From: Sphingomonas lycopersici | GTDB taxonomy: Bacteria; Pseudomonadota; Alphaproteobacteria; Sphingomonadales; Sphingomonadaceae | Assembly: GCF_026130605.1 (NCBI RefSeq) | Contig: NZ_JANFAU010000001.1 | Location: 62,001-126,000, forward strand | Direction: 5' to 3' | Length of the DNA: 64,000 bases | Part shown: in pieces, positions 62,544 through 64,000 of the stretch | How the letters are laid out: each line of letters starts with the position of its first letter | Numbering within the stretch: position 1 is the first letter of the stretch | The notes under the pieces: generated by a model | Databases searched by the model: none | What the model was told of the DNA's origin: nothing | Seen by the model: only the letters and a program-made list of their open reading frames with translations | Translations under genes and position numbers: made by a program

Positions 62544-64000
62544 TCAACCCAGCAGCTCCGAGACCGCGCGGTGCGCCTGATCCATCGCCACGTCGGTATA
62601 GGCGCCGCCGCCCGAATCCGCATTGGCGATTGTGATCGCACCGAAGCGCGCGCGCGCCGCCTTGAGTGGAAGCCCTTCGTCAGGGTCGACCAGCGAATTA
62701 TATTCGGGCGCATAGCCGTGCGGCCAGCGATTGACCGTGATCCCGACGATATCGCGCGCCGGATCGAACCCGCTTCCGGCCATCGCCCTCGCCATCTGGC
62801 TGCGGATGTTGCGCTCGAAGGTTTCGAGCGGGGTGGTGAGCAGATCCATCCGCCCCACCTGATGCTGCTGGCGTTCGGGGAGGCCCGGTTTCGCCGGAGT
62901 GCGCGTCATATGGACGAGGATCGGCTCGTCGGGCGAACGCGGGGTCTGATAGCGCCCGATATGCTGCGCCTGCATCAGGCCGAAATCGGTATGATAGCCG
63001 CCCGGACACGAGACATTGGCGACGCCCAATTTGGCGAAAGCCTGCCAGTTGCGCAGCGCGACGGTGGTATAGACCAGCGGCGTCTTGATCAGATAATGCA
63101 GCGCCGCCTTCTGCGCCTCGGGCAGCTCGGGGCAGATATAGGGGATCATCATGTTCCACGACGCCAGCACGACATGCTTGGCGCGCACGCGATAGGTCTT
63201 GCCGAACCGCCGATAGATGACCGCCGCCCCGGTCCGGCCATTGGGGCTGGTGTTGGCCGCATTGACGACGATGCTGGAAAGCCGGATCCGCACCGCATTG
63301 CCCGGCCGATCGAGCTGGCCATAATCCGCGCGCGCGGTAACGATGCCTTCCGCGCTATCCGCCGGGATCGCCGCCGGGATCAGATGACGCACCAGCAGCC
63401 GCGCGATCGAGGCGTTGCCGTCGGGGAAATGGAATTCGTAGGAACCGCCGGTCGCCGCATAGCCGCCCGGCGTATAGCCCATCCGCGGGGTGGCGCCCGG
63501 CGCGAGCTTCAGCCCCTGGAACCCCGAAAGGCCGCTGCCCCAGCAATCGAGCGCCGATACCGCGTCGATCCCGCACCCCCAAAGCCCGTCGGTCTGGTGC
63601 TGGTAGAAAGCGATGACGCCCGGATCGGACTTCGCATGCTGCAACAGGAAATCGCGATAGCTGATGCGCGACAGGCGATCCTTCTTCTCGTCCGACGACA
63701 GCCCCGGCAGATAATCGGTATCGCCCGTCTCGATATCGAGGATGTCGCGGCGGACCGCCGCCGACAGCGGCGCCTCGGCGAGAAACGCCGCATAACCCTC
63801 GCGCGATTTCGGCCCGCGACGACCGCCGGGGCTGCGCACGAGCCTGTCCTCGCCGAAGGTCTCCTTGTCGAAGAATACCCCCGCGCCGAGCCCGAGCCCG
63901 CTATACAGATCGTGATCGTCGGACGCCTTGGCCAGCTCTTCGGGGCGTATCCCGAGCGTCTTCATGACCCCGTCCGCCACCGCGCTATAGGGCGTCGGGC
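62544..64000 (-). CDS. FAD oxidoreductase, spermidine-dehydrogenase-like, copy 2 (5' end beyond window)
   Basis: About 485 residues lie inside the window, and the reading frame stays open to base 64000. It aligns along its length with copy 1 (54349): for example LGLGAGVFFDKETFGEDRLVR, FPDGNASIARLLVRHL, VLASWNMMIPYICPELPEAQ, VNRWPHGYAPEYN and the ending MDQAHRAVSELL. The N-terminal FAD motif and any Tat signal are outside the window. A paralogue duplicated around the polyamine genes. Confidence 0.85.
   Translation of the reverse strand, partial: PTPYSAVADGVMKTLGIRPEELAKASDDHDLYSGLGLGAGVFFDKETFGEDRLVRSPGGRRGPKSREGYAAFLAEAPLSAAVRRDILDIETGDTDYLPGLSSDEKKDRLSRISYRDFLLQHAKSDPGVIAFYQHQTDGLWGCGIDAVSALDCWGSGLSGFQGLKLAPGATPRMGYTPGGYAATGGSYEFHFPDGNASIARLLVRHLIPAAIPADSAEGIVTARADYGQLDRPGNAVRIRLSSIVVNAANTSPNGRTGAAVIYRRFGKTYRVRAKHVVLASWNMMIPYICPELPEAQKAALHYLIKTPLVYTTVALRNWQAFAKLGVANVSCPGGYHTDFGLMQAQHIGRYQTPRSPDEPILVHMTRTPAKPGLPERQQHQVGRMDLLTTPLETFERNIRSQMARAMAGSGFDPARDIVGITVNRWPHGYAPEYNSLVDPDEGLPLKAARARFGAITIANADSGGGAYTDVAMDQAHRAVSELLG

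Overview
The window looks like chromosome from a Sphingomonas-like alphaproteobacterium. It is GC-rich, it has a large TonB-dependent receptor, and the secreted protein at 24697-25458 ends in the PEPxxWAMM sorting tail typical of Sphingomonadales. No rRNA, convincing tRNA or CRISPR array was seen.

Layout. 1-5.3 kb is a decayed accessory patch: an SDR enzyme cut by the window edge, an RND adaptor remnant, a hemerythrin lipoprotein, a truncated excisionase-like HTH gene, a frameshifted DUF2285 gene, an intact IS5/IS427 element and a flavoprotein gene missing its 5' half. 5.4-13.2 kb holds a divergent DJ-1/GlxA pair and an Lrp regulator with a TonB receptor and an M20 peptidase. 13.2-47.1 kb is a stress/respiration region. 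It contains fdhD-mscS, a Cache histidine kinase with a sigma-54 response regulator, dnaK-cbpA-cbpM-NDH-2, a YdeP-type molybdoenzyme with cytochrome bd, an oxalate/formate-type MFS carrier, HdeD, a bestrophin and a DUF2171 protein. Interspersed are a NarL-type two-component pair, an MHYT-GGDEF-EAL protein, a KaiC-like ATPase/hybrid kinase/receiver operon and two Crp/Fnr regulators. 47.4-52.0 kb is a putative RiPP-type cluster: a small peptide gene, a DUF6895-like protein, a B12 radical SAM enzyme and a TauD-like oxygenase. 52.7-64 kb is a polyamine (putrescine/spermidine) catabolic region with a GntR regulator.

The most notable system is in the 13-47 kb region. Paired palindromes of the form GACA-N3-TGTC, with centres 22-23 bp apart, occur at five places. 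They lie upstream of fdhD, dnaK, the YdeP-type oxidoreductase, the MFS carrier and the DUF2171 gene. Four of the five are followed, about 60-72 bp further on, by a -24/-12 sigma-54 promoter with the exact GG-N10-GC spacing. The sigma-54 activator and its kinase are encoded in the middle, next to one of the sites. I infer a compact regulon linking formate/oxalate-type metabolism, alternative respiration and chaperones.

The polyamine region carries three copies of an AACTGTGATCACT-like operator. They sit in front of the aldehyde dehydrogenase operon, the GntR gene and the puuD-like operon, which supports control by that regulator.
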